A stretch of DNA of 64,000 bases from Excoecaria cochinchinensis. Taxonomy: Eukaryota > Streptophyta > Magnoliopsida > Malpighiales > Euphorbiaceae. Shown here one piece after another: positions 37,732 through 49,961 of this stretch. The notes beneath the pieces are model-generated. The model was not told the DNA's origin and did not search any database. It was given only the letters and a program-made list of their open reading frames with translations. A program made the position numbers and the translations under genes. The stretch covers positions 216,501 through 280,500 of the forward strand of contig CANTUQ010000109.1 of assembly GCA_947683425.1 (NCBI GenBank), written 5' to 3'. Position 1 is the first letter of the stretch. Every line of letters begins with the position of its first letter.

Positions 37732-40267
37732 TCATGTTGGAGTCAGAGTGAACATGTTAGAGCCAGCTTGGCAACTAAAGTAGAATAAACTGATTTGGCC
37801 AATGGCTTGGTGAAAACATCTGCCAATTATAAGGAGGAAGGAACAACTAACAAAATGGTAGTCTAGTTCAATATATTTTGTCCGAGCATGAAAAACAGGA
37901 TTGATTGTGAGATGTAAGACACTAATATTGTCACAAAAAAGCTTTGGAGGCTTATATAAAGGAATCCCAATATCACGAAGAAGAAATAAAATCCAAGTGA
38001 GTTCAACAGTGGTGATAGCCATGGCCCGATATTCTGCTTCAGAGCTAGAACGAGCAACTATTTATTGCTATTTTCAAAGACCAAGAAATACAATTTGCTT
38101 CAAGAAAGACACAAAAACCCGTGGTACTTAGTCGAGTCTCTTTGCACCCAACCCGATCTAAATCAAAAAAACCACATACACTGTCTATATTTTGTGAGAC
38201 ATATTGAAGTCCAAAGGATTGAGTTCCTTTAAAATATAGAAGGATACATTTAGCAGATCTAAAATGGTTCATTATAGGAGCATAAATATGCTAACAAACT
38301 TTTTTAACAACAAAAACAATATCAGGTTAAGTGAAACTGAGATATAGTAGAGCTCCAACAATACTTCGAAAGGTGAAAAAATCCGTGGGTTCATCATCTT
38401 GAGGAAGAGAAACTTCTTTAATAAGAATAGGAGTTTTGACAGGAGCCCAATTTGCGATTCCAGTCCTCTAAAGAAGATCATTGATGTATTTCTTTTGAGA
38501 AAGAATTAAACCTCCAGAAAATAAGAAGTCTTAATACCAAGAAAATAATGAAGACGACCCAAATCCTTCAACAAAAATTCTTTAGCCAAATCAGTTAGCA
38601 AAATTTTAATGAAATCATGATTATTTCCAGTGACCAAAATATCATCCACATAGACCAAAAATTAACACAATAAGACCCTCCTTTTTGTAGACAAAAATAG
38701 AGCAATCGATTTTGCTACATATAAAACCAAGAGTGAGCAAAAATTAAGGAAGACGATCAAACTAGGTTCATGGAGCTTATTTTAATCCATAGAGAGACAT
38801 TTGGAGTTTGCAGACATATGATGGAAAATATGAGTTTATAAATCCTTGTGGTTTTTCCATATACATTGTTTCCTTGAGATTACTATGAAAAAAGGCATTT
38901 TTCACATCTAGTTGTCTAATATTCCAACCAAGAGAAATGGCAAGAGATATTACTAACCAAATGGTGGCATGTTTGAGTGTGGGGCTGAATGTCTCATCAT
39001 AATCCAATCCTATAATTTGAGAGTACCCTTGTGCTACTAGATGTGCCTTGTATTGATCCATATTTCCATCTTTTTTATATCTAATACGGAAGATCCATTT
39101 TGATCCCACCAAATTTGTATTTGGGGGTCGTGGAACAAAAACCCACGTTTCGTTTGAGTGAAGAGCTACCAGTCTTCTTTCGTTGTTGCTTTCCAACAAG
39201 CTTCTTTAATGGCTAATTTCTAAGTTTTTGGTTTAACAAGTGTAGCACAAGAGTGTAATAAGTTCGGTAGTTTAAGACTTAGATTATTTTGAGTCATCCT
39301 TCTAGTGATCATGCGGTATGTGTGACTAAAACTATTTGACGCAGTTGGTGGTAAGACCACTTCTAGTTTTCCTAGGGTCAATTTCACTCATGGTCACTCA
39401 ACTTATCACTTATTGCGCAAAAGTAACCGACTTTTTTTTTCCGACTTAAATGTCACTGAATTTCTAACATTTTAGCAAAAAAGTCATGTAGATCGGAATC
39501 CCGCGAGGACTCTTACCGGATTGATGACATGGCATATGACACGTGGCGACAAACAGTCGGTACATGACTTTTTTGCAAAAATGTTAGAGGTTCAGTGACA
39601 TTTAAGTCAAAAAAAAAAGTTGGTTACTTTTGTATGATAAATGATAAGTTAAGTGACAGTGAGTGAAATTGAACCAGATGTGGCATTTGTTGGAGATACT
39701 GTTAAACGACACGTAGTTTTTGACATGGCATGCCATGTCATTAATCCAACAAGGGTTTTCGCCGGATTCCGGTTTACATGATTTTTTTGCAAAAATGTTA
39801 GAATGTCAGTGACATTTAAGTCGGAAAAAAAAGTCGGTTACTTTTGCGCGATAAGTGATAAATTGAGTGACCATAAGTAAAATTAACCTAGTTTTTCTGA
39901 AAGACCATTAGAATTAAAGAAGGAAACATCAGTTTCAGAAATTAGAGAAACACTTGCCTTTTTTTTTTATAAAGATTTCTAATCTGCAGATTGTTCTGAC
40001 TCAGATGGTGCTCCAGAAATGTGTTCTACTGGTGGTTCGTGCTCTAATTTTCTCGTGTTCTACTCTAGTTCTACTGTTGTTATAGTATGGTGCTCTGTTG
40101 CTTCTACTGCTTCATTGTTCTGTTCTGTAGACATATGCTCTACTGATTGTTGTAGATATCTTTCTATAGAATTTAGAGATACATATGGTATAAACAGATT
40201 TGATGTAACTGTAGAAGTTGATGAGCTCATTTTTCTTGGCATCATTCATCAAAATCAAGAAAATTAG
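37732..40267 (-). pseudogene. Copia 2 reverse transcriptase-RNase H remnant
   Basis: Minus-strand pieces: hinge (HVLFDESYFPFKHG) near 40350-40300; RT at 39199-38777 (TWVFVPRPPNTNLVGSKWIF, QLDVKNAFFHSNLKETMYM); catalytic VYVDDI at about 38655-38640; connection domain at 38481-38045; RNase H near 38022-37732 (LFCDNISVLHL, FHARTKYIELDYHF). Multiple frameshifts and stops, and a MITE sits between hinge and RT. It cannot encode a working polyprotein. Confidence 0.85.
39374..39889. mobile_element. Mutator-type MITE nested in Copia 2
   Basis: TIRs AGGGTCAATTTCACTCATGG and the inverse of AGGTTAATTTTACTTATGG. The TSD is AGTTTTCCT (39365-39373) and AGTTTTTCT (39890-39898), 9 bp with one mismatch. Same family as 36211-36721, with an internal composite structure. 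Confidence 0.8.
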
Positions 40268-40472
40268 TTATAGCAAGAGATGGAGCCTCAATGTGAGAAT
40301 CATGACCATGTTTAAATGGAAAATAAGATTCATCAAAAAGAACATGGTTCGGAGAATGATAGTGGGTTCAATTATGGGTATAGGTTTATTTTGAGCTGTT
40401 GTAATTGAGGTATTTGACCTAGAAAACATAGAGTTGTTACTTCAAGTACAACCAGACTTTTTGAATTTTCGA

Positions 40473-40484
40473 GCTTTGATACCA
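40473..40484 (-). other. Primer-binding site of Copia 2
   Basis: Minus-strand TGGTATCAAAGC directly after the LTR end, one base off the initiator methionine tRNA complement. Confidence 0.75.
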
Positions 40485-40647
40485 TGATGAAAATAAAATT
40501 ATGAAAGAATAATACTTAAGAAAAATATTAGAGAGAAGAATGTCGTATTTTCTATATCATTAACATACCAGAATACAACTATAATATATACGGAATTCTA
40601 CAAAAAATGAAAGAAAATAACTATAATATATAAGGAATGTGATATGA
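40485..40647 (-). repeat. 5' LTR of Copia 2, distal half
   Basis: Together with 45796-45928 it rebuilds a 296-bp LTR, the same length as the 3' LTR. At least a dozen differences from the 3' LTR over this half indicate an old insertion. It ends at the CACTA insertion. Confidence 0.9.
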
Positions 40648-40904
40648 CACTACAAAAAAATAGAAAATTAGCGACGGCAATTTCCGTCGCTAATTTGAAA
40701 AATTCGGTCGTTAATTGATTTTAGCGACAAAACGACTAATTGTCTCAAATAGCTCCGTCGCAAGAAATTTTGCGACTAAAACATAAAACAGTAACCGTCG
40801 CTAAATATAAAAAATTCCGTTGCTAAATTAACCTGAGATTGATCGTTGGAAATGTAATTAGCGACAAAAAATTCAGTGGCTATTCCGTCGCTAAAAATAT
40901 TTTA

Positions 40905-42085
40905 TTTTTTATTTTTTTATATTAATTTTTTTAATTTATTATTATTATTACATCCAAAATTTAATTTATATAAATAATAATTATACAATATTATTAACAA
41001 TATTATTAATTTAAAAAATATAATATTATAGAAATATATTAAATTATACAATTAGAAGTGCAAATAATCGGTTCGATTTTAGACCGAACTAAATAGACTG
41101 AAAATTGAACTTATATTCAACAAAATAAAATCATTTAAAATAACGGAAAGAAAATTTACATAAATTTTTCATATTATGTCCCTAATAAATACTAAGCAAA
41201 ATTACATTAAAAAAATATACATTAAAAATAAATAAAACATAAAATTTGATTAATAATACATTCTGATTCGTAACTTGATTGGTCTCGGACTGAGAGTTTG
41301 AGTCTCATCTTGAATAAAGGCCTAAAATAAAATAAAAAAAAAAAGCAATTCCAATACCAATTTATCAAATGCAAGATACTTTTTTCAATAATAAAAATAA
41401 TACAACAATAATAAACCGATTTAATGTATAAGCCGGATAAGAATATTACCATCTATTCTAAGAACTGTAACATTAGCATATTAAAATTTCCTACTTAAAA
41501 TTATAAGAACCGTAACATTAGAATATTAAAATTTCCTACTTAAAATTATAGGTTAATCCAAACGTGCTATCAAATTCTATTGAGATTTCGACAGAATTTT
41601 CCCTATAATATTGCCTAACTCCCTGTAAAGAAAAAATCTTTTAACACTTCTAAATATCACACATTTAATCACCATACCCCAATCAAACTCCAATAAAAAC
41701 TCATAACTGTAACCTAATAATTAGCCAATTAATAGCAACGCAAACTCATATTTAATGATTATAATAACAATAAAAAGAAAGACGGTTGATCATATATAGT
41801 TATGGTTACAACTCAATTGAGAACCAAGGCTGCAACCTATATATAAAGTTGGTTATTTTATTATATATTTTTAACTTTTAATTTATTATTTTTAAATTAA
41901 GTTTAAAATTTTAATCAAGCAAGACATGTCTAATTTTATTGTTCAAGTTCGGCTAGCAATGTTTTGAACAATATCCAACCAAATAGCGCAATTAATAAAG
42001 TTTTCAAATGAGAGAAAAAAAGAGCTCAATCTATGCATGCTGAAAAAATCTTGGCAAAAATTAATTAATGACATACTATCAATTG
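40905..42085. other. CACTA interior, AT-rich, no gene seen
   Basis: Non-coding AT-rich sequence with a direct duplication of about 45 bp around 41460-41550 (aaaatttcctacttaaaatt). Nothing else identified. Confidence 0.5.
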
Positions 42086-42090
42086 ATAAT

Positions 42091-42730
42091 TGTTAGGACT
42101 GCCAAACACCACCTTAACTCCGCATTAGTATGATATTGTCCGCTTTGGGCCAAACCCGCACGGATTTATTTTTGGGCTCCTCCCAAAAGGCCTCATACTA
42201 ATGGAGTTAGGTGAACTCCTTATATTCAAGGTGTTTCTCCCTTGATTTTCCGATGTGGGATTTGGGTTTGTAACCCCAACAATCCTCCCCTCAAACCAAA
42301 GACCACATAGTTTATATGTCCTCCCCTCGAGCGATAATCCATTTGATTCGTCAAATCATCTTGCACCGCCGTTATCAACCAACGGGACACGCCGCCTGAC
42401 CACCACAATATCAGGAAGACTTTCGACACAAGGCACCAAACACGAATCTCCAATCGTCTCGGGATCGTACTGGGGGAGCCTCCCACACAACGCAGTCCAC
42501 TATTCCGGATCGTCTCCAAACCACGGCTCTGATACCACTTGATAGGACTGCCAAACATCACCTTAACTCCGCATTAGTATGATATTGTCCGCTTTGGGCC
42601 AAGCCCGCACGGATTTGTTTTTGGGCTCCTCCCAAAAGGCCTCATACTAATGGAGTTAGGTAAACTCCTTATATTCAAGGTGTTTCTCCCTTGATTTTCC
42701 GATGTGGGATTTGAGTTTGTAACCCCAACA
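42091..42730 (-). mobile_element. TRIM retrotransposon (640 bp)
   Basis: Two 191-bp LTRs at 42091-42281 and 42540-42730 start TGTTAGG or TGATAGG and end ACCCCAACA. A perfect 5-bp TSD ATAAT lies at 42086-42090 and 42731-42735. The minus-strand primer-binding site TGGTATCAGAGCC is near 42525-42537. The 258-bp interior has no coding capacity. Each LTR contains an internal inverted repeat (CTTAACTCCGCATTAGTATGA against TCATACTAATGGAGTTAGG). It mobilises only with enzymes supplied in trans. Confidence 0.9.
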
Positions 42731-42735
42731 ATAAT

Positions 42736-43160
42736 GACAAAATAAAACTCAAACCACCAGACTACAATGCAGTGAGCTCAGGATTCAACATACAAAAACT
42801 AGAACAGGAATCCAACTACAAAAACACAATATACTCACTCTCTTAATTTTCCACCATGAGGACAGTTTGGCAGCTCAGCAATGTTCTCTTTTATGCTGCA
42901 AAGGCCAAGTAATTTGTAAGCATTTGTTGTTCAAGTTAACCTCAATATTAAGATTCAGAGAGAGAGAGACGCCAAGAATTAAACAAAGGGAAGATGACAA
43001 TATGAAATGGTAAGAAGCACTAAAAAGCACCAACCAGTGTGTATATATTTGCCTTAATATTTCAGACCACGAAGAAGCTGTGTGTATATCAACAATTTGT
43101 ACCATCCACTTAGAGGGGCATTAAAGAGTTTCCAAGTACTACCATCAGGTTCTAACTAGA
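42736..43160. other. CACTA interior between the TRIM and the MITE
   Basis: Probably continues the captured host gene's intron or flanking DNA. No exon recognised. Confidence 0.4.
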
Positions 43161-43167
43161 CAATTAT

Positions 43168-43632
43168 GGGTTAATTTCTTCGGTGGTCACTCAACTTTTT
43201 GCTTGTAACGATTTGGTCAATAAACATCAATTTGTAACGAAAAAATAACTCATCTATTATTTTGTAACGAAAAAATCACAATGATCGGAAATTGTGCTCG
43301 TCGGTAACCGGTGCATGATTTGCACGGCACAAAATTGAAGTTTAGTGACTATATCGTTACAAGGCACAAAGTTTAGTGACTATATCGTTACAAGGCACAA
43401 AGTTTAGTGACCACCACAGAAATTAACTCTAATCTGACGTGACCAAATTTTTGACGTGTCATTGGACTTTGCCGTACCGATCACGCGCCGGTTGCCGGCT
43501 AATGCAATTTTTGGTTATTATGATTTTTTCGTTACAAAATAATAGATGAATTATTTTTTTGTTACAAATTAAAGTTTAGTAACCAAATCGTTACAAGCCA
43601 CAAAATTGAGTGACCACCGAAGAAATTAACCC
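43168..43632. mobile_element. Mutator-type MITE nested in the CACTA
   Basis: TIRs GGGTTAATTTCTTCGGTGG and its inverse CCACCGAAGAAATTAACCC continue through TCACTCAA. The 10-bp TSD AGACAATTAT is perfect (43158-43167 and 43633-43642). A 32-bp unit (gtttagtgactatatcgtta) is repeated in tandem near 43340-43410. Confidence 0.85.
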
Positions 43633-43973
43633 AGACAATTATGATAGAAAAGAAGACCTAATAATAAGATATTCCAAAACATCAGTTGGGCAGATCTCTA
43701 AAACAACACTGGCAGCACTCCATTAGCATAAAACTCAAACAGCACAAGCAGTAGGCAATTTTAAACATACAAACCATCAAAGAACTAGCAACAGAGCTTT
43801 AAGAAACTACCAATAAATGAAACAGATCAAAGCGGCAATGAACTTTATCAGAAACACTACTCATATCAAAACTGGTAAACTCATAATTCAACTCCAAGTA
43901 CAACTAAATTAATCTTTGAAAGGAACATCGTAGCATATTCACCAAAAACTTCTTAAAGAACAAACTTTTTTAC

Positions 43974-44118
43974 CTGAGCTAAGTCTATTAACATGGTAAG
44001 ACTGAGCAACAGAACCTTCTTTGACCGAATCCTTCTTGGCCACTTCTTTGACGGCACCACCACCTCCACCACTGCCCTCATTGTTTGATGATCCAAAACA
44101 AGGAAAACACCCACCTAT
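43974..44118 (-). pseudogene. Captured exon 1 of an RLCK-VII (PBL27/CDL1-like) kinase
   Basis: Encodes GGCFPCFGSSNNEGSGGG, then KEVAKKDSVKEGS and YHVNRLSS, the N-terminal anchoring segment of receptor-like cytoplasmic kinases such as PBL27, which act in immune signalling at the plasma membrane. The codon where ATG is expected is ATA (44116-44118). The exon ends with a GTAAAA donor at 43973 in phase 1, as expected before an Asp codon. No kinase domain exon was found in the element. The frame is otherwise clean, so capture was fairly recent or the exon was protected. The intron is retained, so capture was from DNA. Confidence 0.7.
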
Positions 44119-45454
44119 ATCAAATCCAAATCAAACCCGACCCACAAACCTCAAAATAGATACACTCAAAACCCAAAAACCCAGAATTTCAAAATTGAAA
44201 ATAAACGAAGAGAAATTTCAAAGTTTGTGTCTTTAGCAATCAGCTCCTTAAAAACTAATACAATTCACTATCAAGTTACTAATAATTTCTGCAGTTGAAG
44301 CTGCCCTATTTTTTCTTCTTCTATCTTTTTTTGGAGGGAACACAACCAAAAAATGATTAACTCACCAAATTATTGATTCGCCGAAAGGTTGTTGAGAAAG
44401 AAGAGGAGGAAGAAGGCTATGTTTTAAATGATGATGAAATAAAACAAAAATAAATAAACAAATAAATAAAAACTTAAGACAGAAAATGGCGAACACTAAC
44501 CGGTGCGAGAGAGGGCGGAGTCGCCGGCGAGTAAGAGATGAGGAACGAGTGGCGATGGCGACGGGCCATGGCGGCGAACTGACAACGTGCGAGGGAGATG
44601 GTGCACGAGACAGCGGCAACGGCGAGATCGGATTTGCAACGGCGGGGTGGGGGTGAGCGGCGGCAAGGTGGGGGGCGACGCCGGATCTGGCGTCTGGCTC
44701 GCGATGGAGGGGGCGACGAGGCGTAGAGAGTTGAAGAAGTTCAGTACATGGGAAAATGCATTTTTGTGATTTTAGGTTATTTTTTGGAGGCAAATGGTTT
44801 GGAAGTCCCTGTCCCTCCCTCTCTCGTTTTCTATCCTCACTCTTTCCTGCATTTTTCCTTTCTTTAATTTTAATTCCGTGTTCTTCTTATTTTTTTTAAA
44901 TATTTATTTATTTATTTACGATTTAATTATTTAATTAAAATCGACACTTGACTATTTTCGGGTCTAAATTTAACATTCAATAAATTTTTTTCTGCCAGAT
45001 TGTTTTATATTTTTTTATCTATATATATACATACATATATTAATTTAGTCAAAATTATTAATATTAATTTAATTTTACCCATCTAATTAATATTTTCATT
45101 AAATTTTTAAATAATTGATTAATAAAAAAATTATTTTAGACAAATTAAAAATAAAATTCATAATATAAAATGATTACAAGCTAAAAAAAATACAATTAAA
45201 AAATTTATTTTAATTAATGAAAGTACTAAAAAAATTTTAAAATTTTGTTTACAATTGCTTTAATTATGTAATTTCAAAATTAAATGTTAATTTTATGAAA
45301 ATTAATAAAATGACTGAATTCCAATATAATTTAATTTCTGAAGCAAAAATATTAAAAATAATTAATAACTATAAGCATGTGTGCATATTTTTATTATCAT
45401 AATACTTAGTAAAATCAATAATCAAAATTTTAAATTTTTTAAAAATTTAATTTA
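44119..45454. other. Captured 5' flank and AT-rich CACTA interior
   Basis: 44119-44830 is relatively GC-rich with CT tracts and may be the 5' UTR or promoter of the captured kinase. The rest is AT-rich. The minus-strand open frame at 44362-44793 is low-complexity Pro/Arg/Ser and not supported as a gene. Confidence 0.4.
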
Positions 45455-45795
45455 AAATAGCGACGGATAATTTGTCGCTATTCCGTCGCTAAGTTATCAC
45501 TAAAATCAAAAAATTTGAAAACATTTTAGCGACGGAATAATCCGTCTCTGTTTAGTCTCTAAAATAATCCGTCGCTGATCGTCGCTGATTAGAGACTAAA
45601 AAATTCCATCGCAAAAAATGCGCTATCTATTGCCGCCAAAAAATAGCGACCGATTCTTTATTGCCGTCACTAAAATTGAAAAAAATAATTTTTGCGACTA
45701 ATTCTGTAATTAGTCGCTAATTAGTTGCTAATTAGTGACAGAAATATATCCGTCGTTAATTTTCGTCGCTAATTTGTGTTTTTTTTGTAGTGTGA

Positions 45796-45928
45796 TATAA
45801 TACGATATGTAGATCTGTTGTGATTTGATGTGCAGATTTCTTAAATGTGACATGATCTTATATGAATTGCAGATATGTTATGATCTAATATGCAGATTTT
45901 TTTTTTAATTTGAATTGTATCTTTTACA
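45796..45928 (-). repeat. 5' LTR of Copia 2, proximal half
   Basis: Continues the LTR interrupted at 40647 and ends at the CTTAT target site. On the minus strand this is where the element starts. Confidence 0.9.
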
Positions 45929-45933
45929 CTTAT

Positions 45934-46954
45934 TAATAATTTGAGACTGCTATGTTTTGTTGAGTAATATAAAAGTTCGCAACAGTTGGCATTTCATTAT
46001 CACCTTCAACTTGAAATCACACACCGATAAATGAGGAGTGTTTTAAAAAATGCTGCTTAAATCATTACCATCAAACTCGGAAAGAATCCCTTGGATACAG
46101 ATCTAGCCAAATCATGCATAATGAAGAATGACCTATTATGCCCTAATGGTTGAAAAAATGATCTTGATCTTTCAAGTACTTATCACCTACATCTTCTATC
46201 CCTTCACCACCTTCTAGTTGAAGTAGGAAACCCTCTGCCATCTATAAGCTAACCAATTCCTCCTTCCTGAAGAGATAATCTTTAGGAAATATAGCATAAT
46301 AGGTAAAACACCATTTTAGGTATGATGGGCGATAATGGTAACTCAATCTAAGGGCAGGTAGGAGATTGTTATTAGGCAGATCGTAAACCCTGCTTGTAGA
46401 TATCGTCTTCTATTCCTCAGCATCTCTTTTGGAGTGCACAACACCCCTTTGTGCTTTTGCAGCTAAAGGTTCTCACTAAATTTCTACCTATTTCTTCCAC
46501 CTCTGAAGGTTCAGCAGAATTCTCACCACCAAATGCCTGCGTTGCCATCAAATTCCAACAATCTTCATCACTTAACTCCTTCAGAAGATGAGATAGAGTG
46601 GTGCTGATGGCTAATTCTACACTTTGGATGTGTATAGTAACAATTATCTTGCTTCGTGGTGCTCCAATGATCAAAAGTGTTGATAGTGTGTTCCAATTGC
46701 CATGATTTTCCTCCCAAATGTCTTCTAAAACAATAAAGAATGTATTCTCTTTTAGTTTCTCGTGCAGCTCAACTTTAGTTTGATTTCCAGTAAGGGAACC
46801 TATTTAGTCCCTTGCAGTTCCAGCTGGAGTTGCCTCTTTAAGAATAAATTTCCATATCTGAGAGACATCGTACACTTGAGAAAGACATATCCATTCTCGA
46901 AGAGGAAAGTGATCTCTTACTATACTATCATTGTAGAGAAGCTGAGCAAGCGTG
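45934..46954 (-). pseudogene. Split NLR pseudogene, piece 2 (NB-ARC to LRR linker)
   Basis: Minus strand continues from the interrupted P-loop: TLAQLLYNDSIVRDHF, then VLEDIWEENHGNW (kinase 2), IGAPRSKIIVTIHIQSV, HLLKELSDEDCWNLMATQAF, LPNNNLLPALRLSYHY, CFTYYAIFPKDY, MAEGFLLQLEGGEGIEDVG and LCMIWLD where MHDL is usual. Stops (after TARD at about 46801-46803, near 46410 and 46250) and frame changes disable it. It is an R13L1-type CNL. It joins piece 1 across the hAT and piece 3 across Copia 2. Confidence 0.85.
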
Positions 46955-46962
46955 GTTTTACC

Positions 46963-49961
46963 TAGGGGTGTACACAGTTCGGTCCAGTTCGGTCCTTTAC
47001 AAATCTCCGTATTGTATTGAAATTTCGGTTTTTATAAATTTCGGTACAGTTCGGTTCTTATTAATTTCGGTACAGTTCAGTACGGTTCTTATAATTTTTA
47101 GTACAGTTCAGTTCGGTTATTCGGTTCTTTCGGTACAAAACAAAACAAGACAATACAATACGGTATTTCGGATAATTCAATATTTTTAAAAATTTACAAT
47201 ATAATTATACACAATAATAAATACAAATATAATTAAAATATCTCAACAAGTACATATAATTTTGCATTCAATTTTAAAAAAATATTTCAATTTATCCCTC
47301 TCCTTTATGAAAAAAGAAAAACATATTTTAACAATAGTCACTTTAAATGAAATTTTAAATTCGAGATAAATTAATTCAATAAATTTCATAAAATCATAAT
47401 ATTTAATAAAATTAATTGGTAATTCATCCCTAATGATCATTCTAATTAAAACTTATGTATAAACCTATTGATCAAATTTTTAACTAACTAATAACATACT
47501 ATTAACGAATATCACAAAATCAAAAGTTGTGTGTAATTTATCCTTATTTTTAGATGTAACCGCGAAAATAATAGTGGCAGCGACGAGAAGAAGGGAATGC
47601 AGGTATAAGTTAAAACCAACGGAAAAAATAAAAAAAATTGTGGCTTGACATGATTTCGAGACAGAAAAAAAAAGAGGCATGCACGATTTAGATTTTTTCT
47701 AATTTATTTTCTTATATATATATATAATAAAATATAAAACTGATCGGATTCTGACGCAACAAAAATACCTAAAAATGAAAGAATTTTATTCCAAGTTGAA
47801 AAGTCCCCTCCAAACTAAGATAACAAACAATTTATATGAAAAAAATAAAAAAATTACAATAATATCCTTAAAACTTCAAATTGAAAAACGAAAGCTAAAA
47901 CTTTATTTTTGAGGCACGAAATGGACTGTTACGGGAGACTACAATTTGTAAAAGTCAACCGGCTTGAAATGAGCTTTCAGGAAACATATAATAATAAGCA
48001 AACGGACATCTATAGCAAAAGTTATAACAAAAACAATAATTAATAACGATTGGCCCGTTTAACTCGCTCCAAATATTGAAAACCCAACTCGTCCGCATTA
48101 GATTCCCTCCAAATATTTCAATTCCCTCCAAATATTAACATTTCCCTCCAAAACTTAAAATAAAAAATATTTCTACTAAAATTTTTCAAATTTTATTCTT
48201 AATTTGCTCTAAAAAAATTTAATTAATAAGATAATTATATACTTATATAATTATATTATATATTAATTAATAAAATTTTATTAATATAATAATTGTATAT
48301 AATTATATTATTAAAATATATTTTCAATTACTCTCATAAATATTGTGCTAAATACAGATGAGTATTAGTTGAGTAACGCTAAAAATAAAAGAAATTAAAA
48401 TTTTATTATAAATAATTATATATAATTTTATTTTTAATTTACATATTCATATAGGTATTGTGATATAAATATATGAGTATTAGTTGAGTGACACTAGAAG
48501 CAAATGTAATTAATTGATAAAATGATTATATAATAAATTATTCATTTATATATAATTAAATTATTAAAATAAATCAATTATTCAAATATATATTGTGTCA
48601 AAATAGATAATTACTAATTGACTGATACTAAATATAAATAAAATTAATTGATAAAGTAAGTATATATACAACATCGGCTGATTATATGGTTAGAATCCAT
48701 CCATATATATTATTTTGGCTCAGTTATTATATTCAATTTCATTAAATTTGGCTTAATAGTTAAAAAATTATTAATTAATATTATAGTTAATAACTATAAG
48801 GGTGAATGTAAAAGTAGCATTAAAAGTAAATAAAATTAATTGGTAAAGTGATTATGTATATAAATATTTGTAAAAAAAAAAAATTAAGTAGTGTTTGAGT
48901 GACATTAAAGTTAAATTAAATTAAATACGAATTAGTAAAATTTAATTATATATAATTAAATTATTAAGTTACAACTCAATTACTCATATATGTATTGTGC
49001 AAAAATAGATAAGTATTAATTGAGTGATACTAAAAACAAATGAAATTAATTGGTAAGGTGATTATATATTTATATAATTATATGAATTGAATTGGTAAAT
49101 TTCATTATATATAATTATATTATTAATTTATATACTCAATTATTCATACATGTATTGTACAAAAAATATATATGAGTACTAGTTGAGTGATATTAAGAAT
49201 AAATGAAATTAATTAGTAATGTGATTACATACTTATATAGTTATATTAATTAGTAAAATTCAATTATATATAATTAAATTATTGACTTACAATAGATAAA
49301 TACTAGTTGAGCGATATTAAAAGTAAATGAAATTAATTAATAAGATAATTATATACTCATATAATTATATTAATTAGTAAAATTTCATTGATATAAAAAT
49401 TATATTTGTGTGTGTATATAAATATTTGTATAAAATGAAAAATTATGTAATAGTTGAGTAACACTAAGTGTAAATTAACTTAAATACAAGTTATTTTAAT
49501 TGGACATTCATATAGATATGATAATTAAATTTATCTTATTAATAATAAAAATATTAATTTAATTTATTAACTATTTATTATATTAATTTCATACATTAAA
49601 ATATTTAATACAAATAATTATAAAAGTTTCAAAAAAAATACAAATAATTATGAAGTTAAATTTATATAATAACGATATAATAGAATTTATAAATAATATT
49701 TATATATAAATTACTAATATTATATATAATAATTAATAAATATCGGTTATTTCGGTACAATTCAGTACAGAACAGTTCGGTACGGTTCAATACGGTTCTC
49801 GATTCGGTTCCAGTACAATTCGGTTCGGTTCTAATAAAAAAGTAAACAGTACAATTCGGTTCAGTTCTAGTAAAAAAAGTCAACGGTACAATTCGGTTCT
49901 GGATATTTTTCTTCGGTATTTCGGTTCGGTACAGAAAGATTCAGAACCGTGTATACCCCTA
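46963..49961. mobile_element. hAT-type non-autonomous element (2999 bp) inside the NLR P-loop
   Basis: Ends TAGGGGTGTACACAGTTC and the inverse of TAGGGGTATACACGGTTC. The TSD is a perfect 8-bp GTTTTACC (46955-46962 and 49962-49969), the hAT size. Subterminal zones are packed with CGGTTCGGTAC-type repeats (46980-47170 and 49740-49935). No transposase. The interior is extremely AT-rich. Confidence 0.88.
48350..49500. repeat. Degenerate AT-rich tandem repeat in the hAT interior
   Basis: About eight diverged units marked by tattagttgagtgacactaa-like strings near 48367, 48480, 48614, 48890, 49011, 49173, 49306 and 49450. Most are spaced about 110-160 bp apart; the gap between 48614 and 48890 is larger. 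Non-coding. Confidence 0.7.

Larger units (their letters stand above)
40648..45792. mobile_element. Gene-carrying CACTA element (5145 bp) inside the Copia 2 LTR
   Basis: Starts CACTACAAAAAAATAG and ends TTTTTTTGTAGTG, with 3-bp TSD TGA (40645-40647 and 45793-45795). Subterminal arrays of TTCCGTCGCTAA-type motifs occupy about 40670-40900 and 45455-45780. No transposase seen. The interior holds a TRIM, a Mutator-type MITE and a captured RLCK-VII exon with its upstream DNA, so it is a non-autonomous Pack-CACTA. Confidence 0.92.
37429..45928 (-). mobile_element. Copia retrotransposon 2, internally deleted and carrying a CACTA
   Basis: Both LTRs and a perfect 5-bp TSD CTTAT (37424-37428 and 45929-45933) are present. 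The minus-strand 5' LTR is split by the CACTA element at 40648-45792. The primer-binding site lies next to the integrase-RT hinge, so gag, protease and integrase have been deleted. RT and RNase H remain in broken form. It inserted into the LRR region of an NLR gene. Confidence 0.9.

Noticed and set aside
44362..44793. Pro/Arg/Ser-rich 143-residue open frame
   Set aside because: Low complexity in a GC-rich upstream region, with no domain and no splice support.
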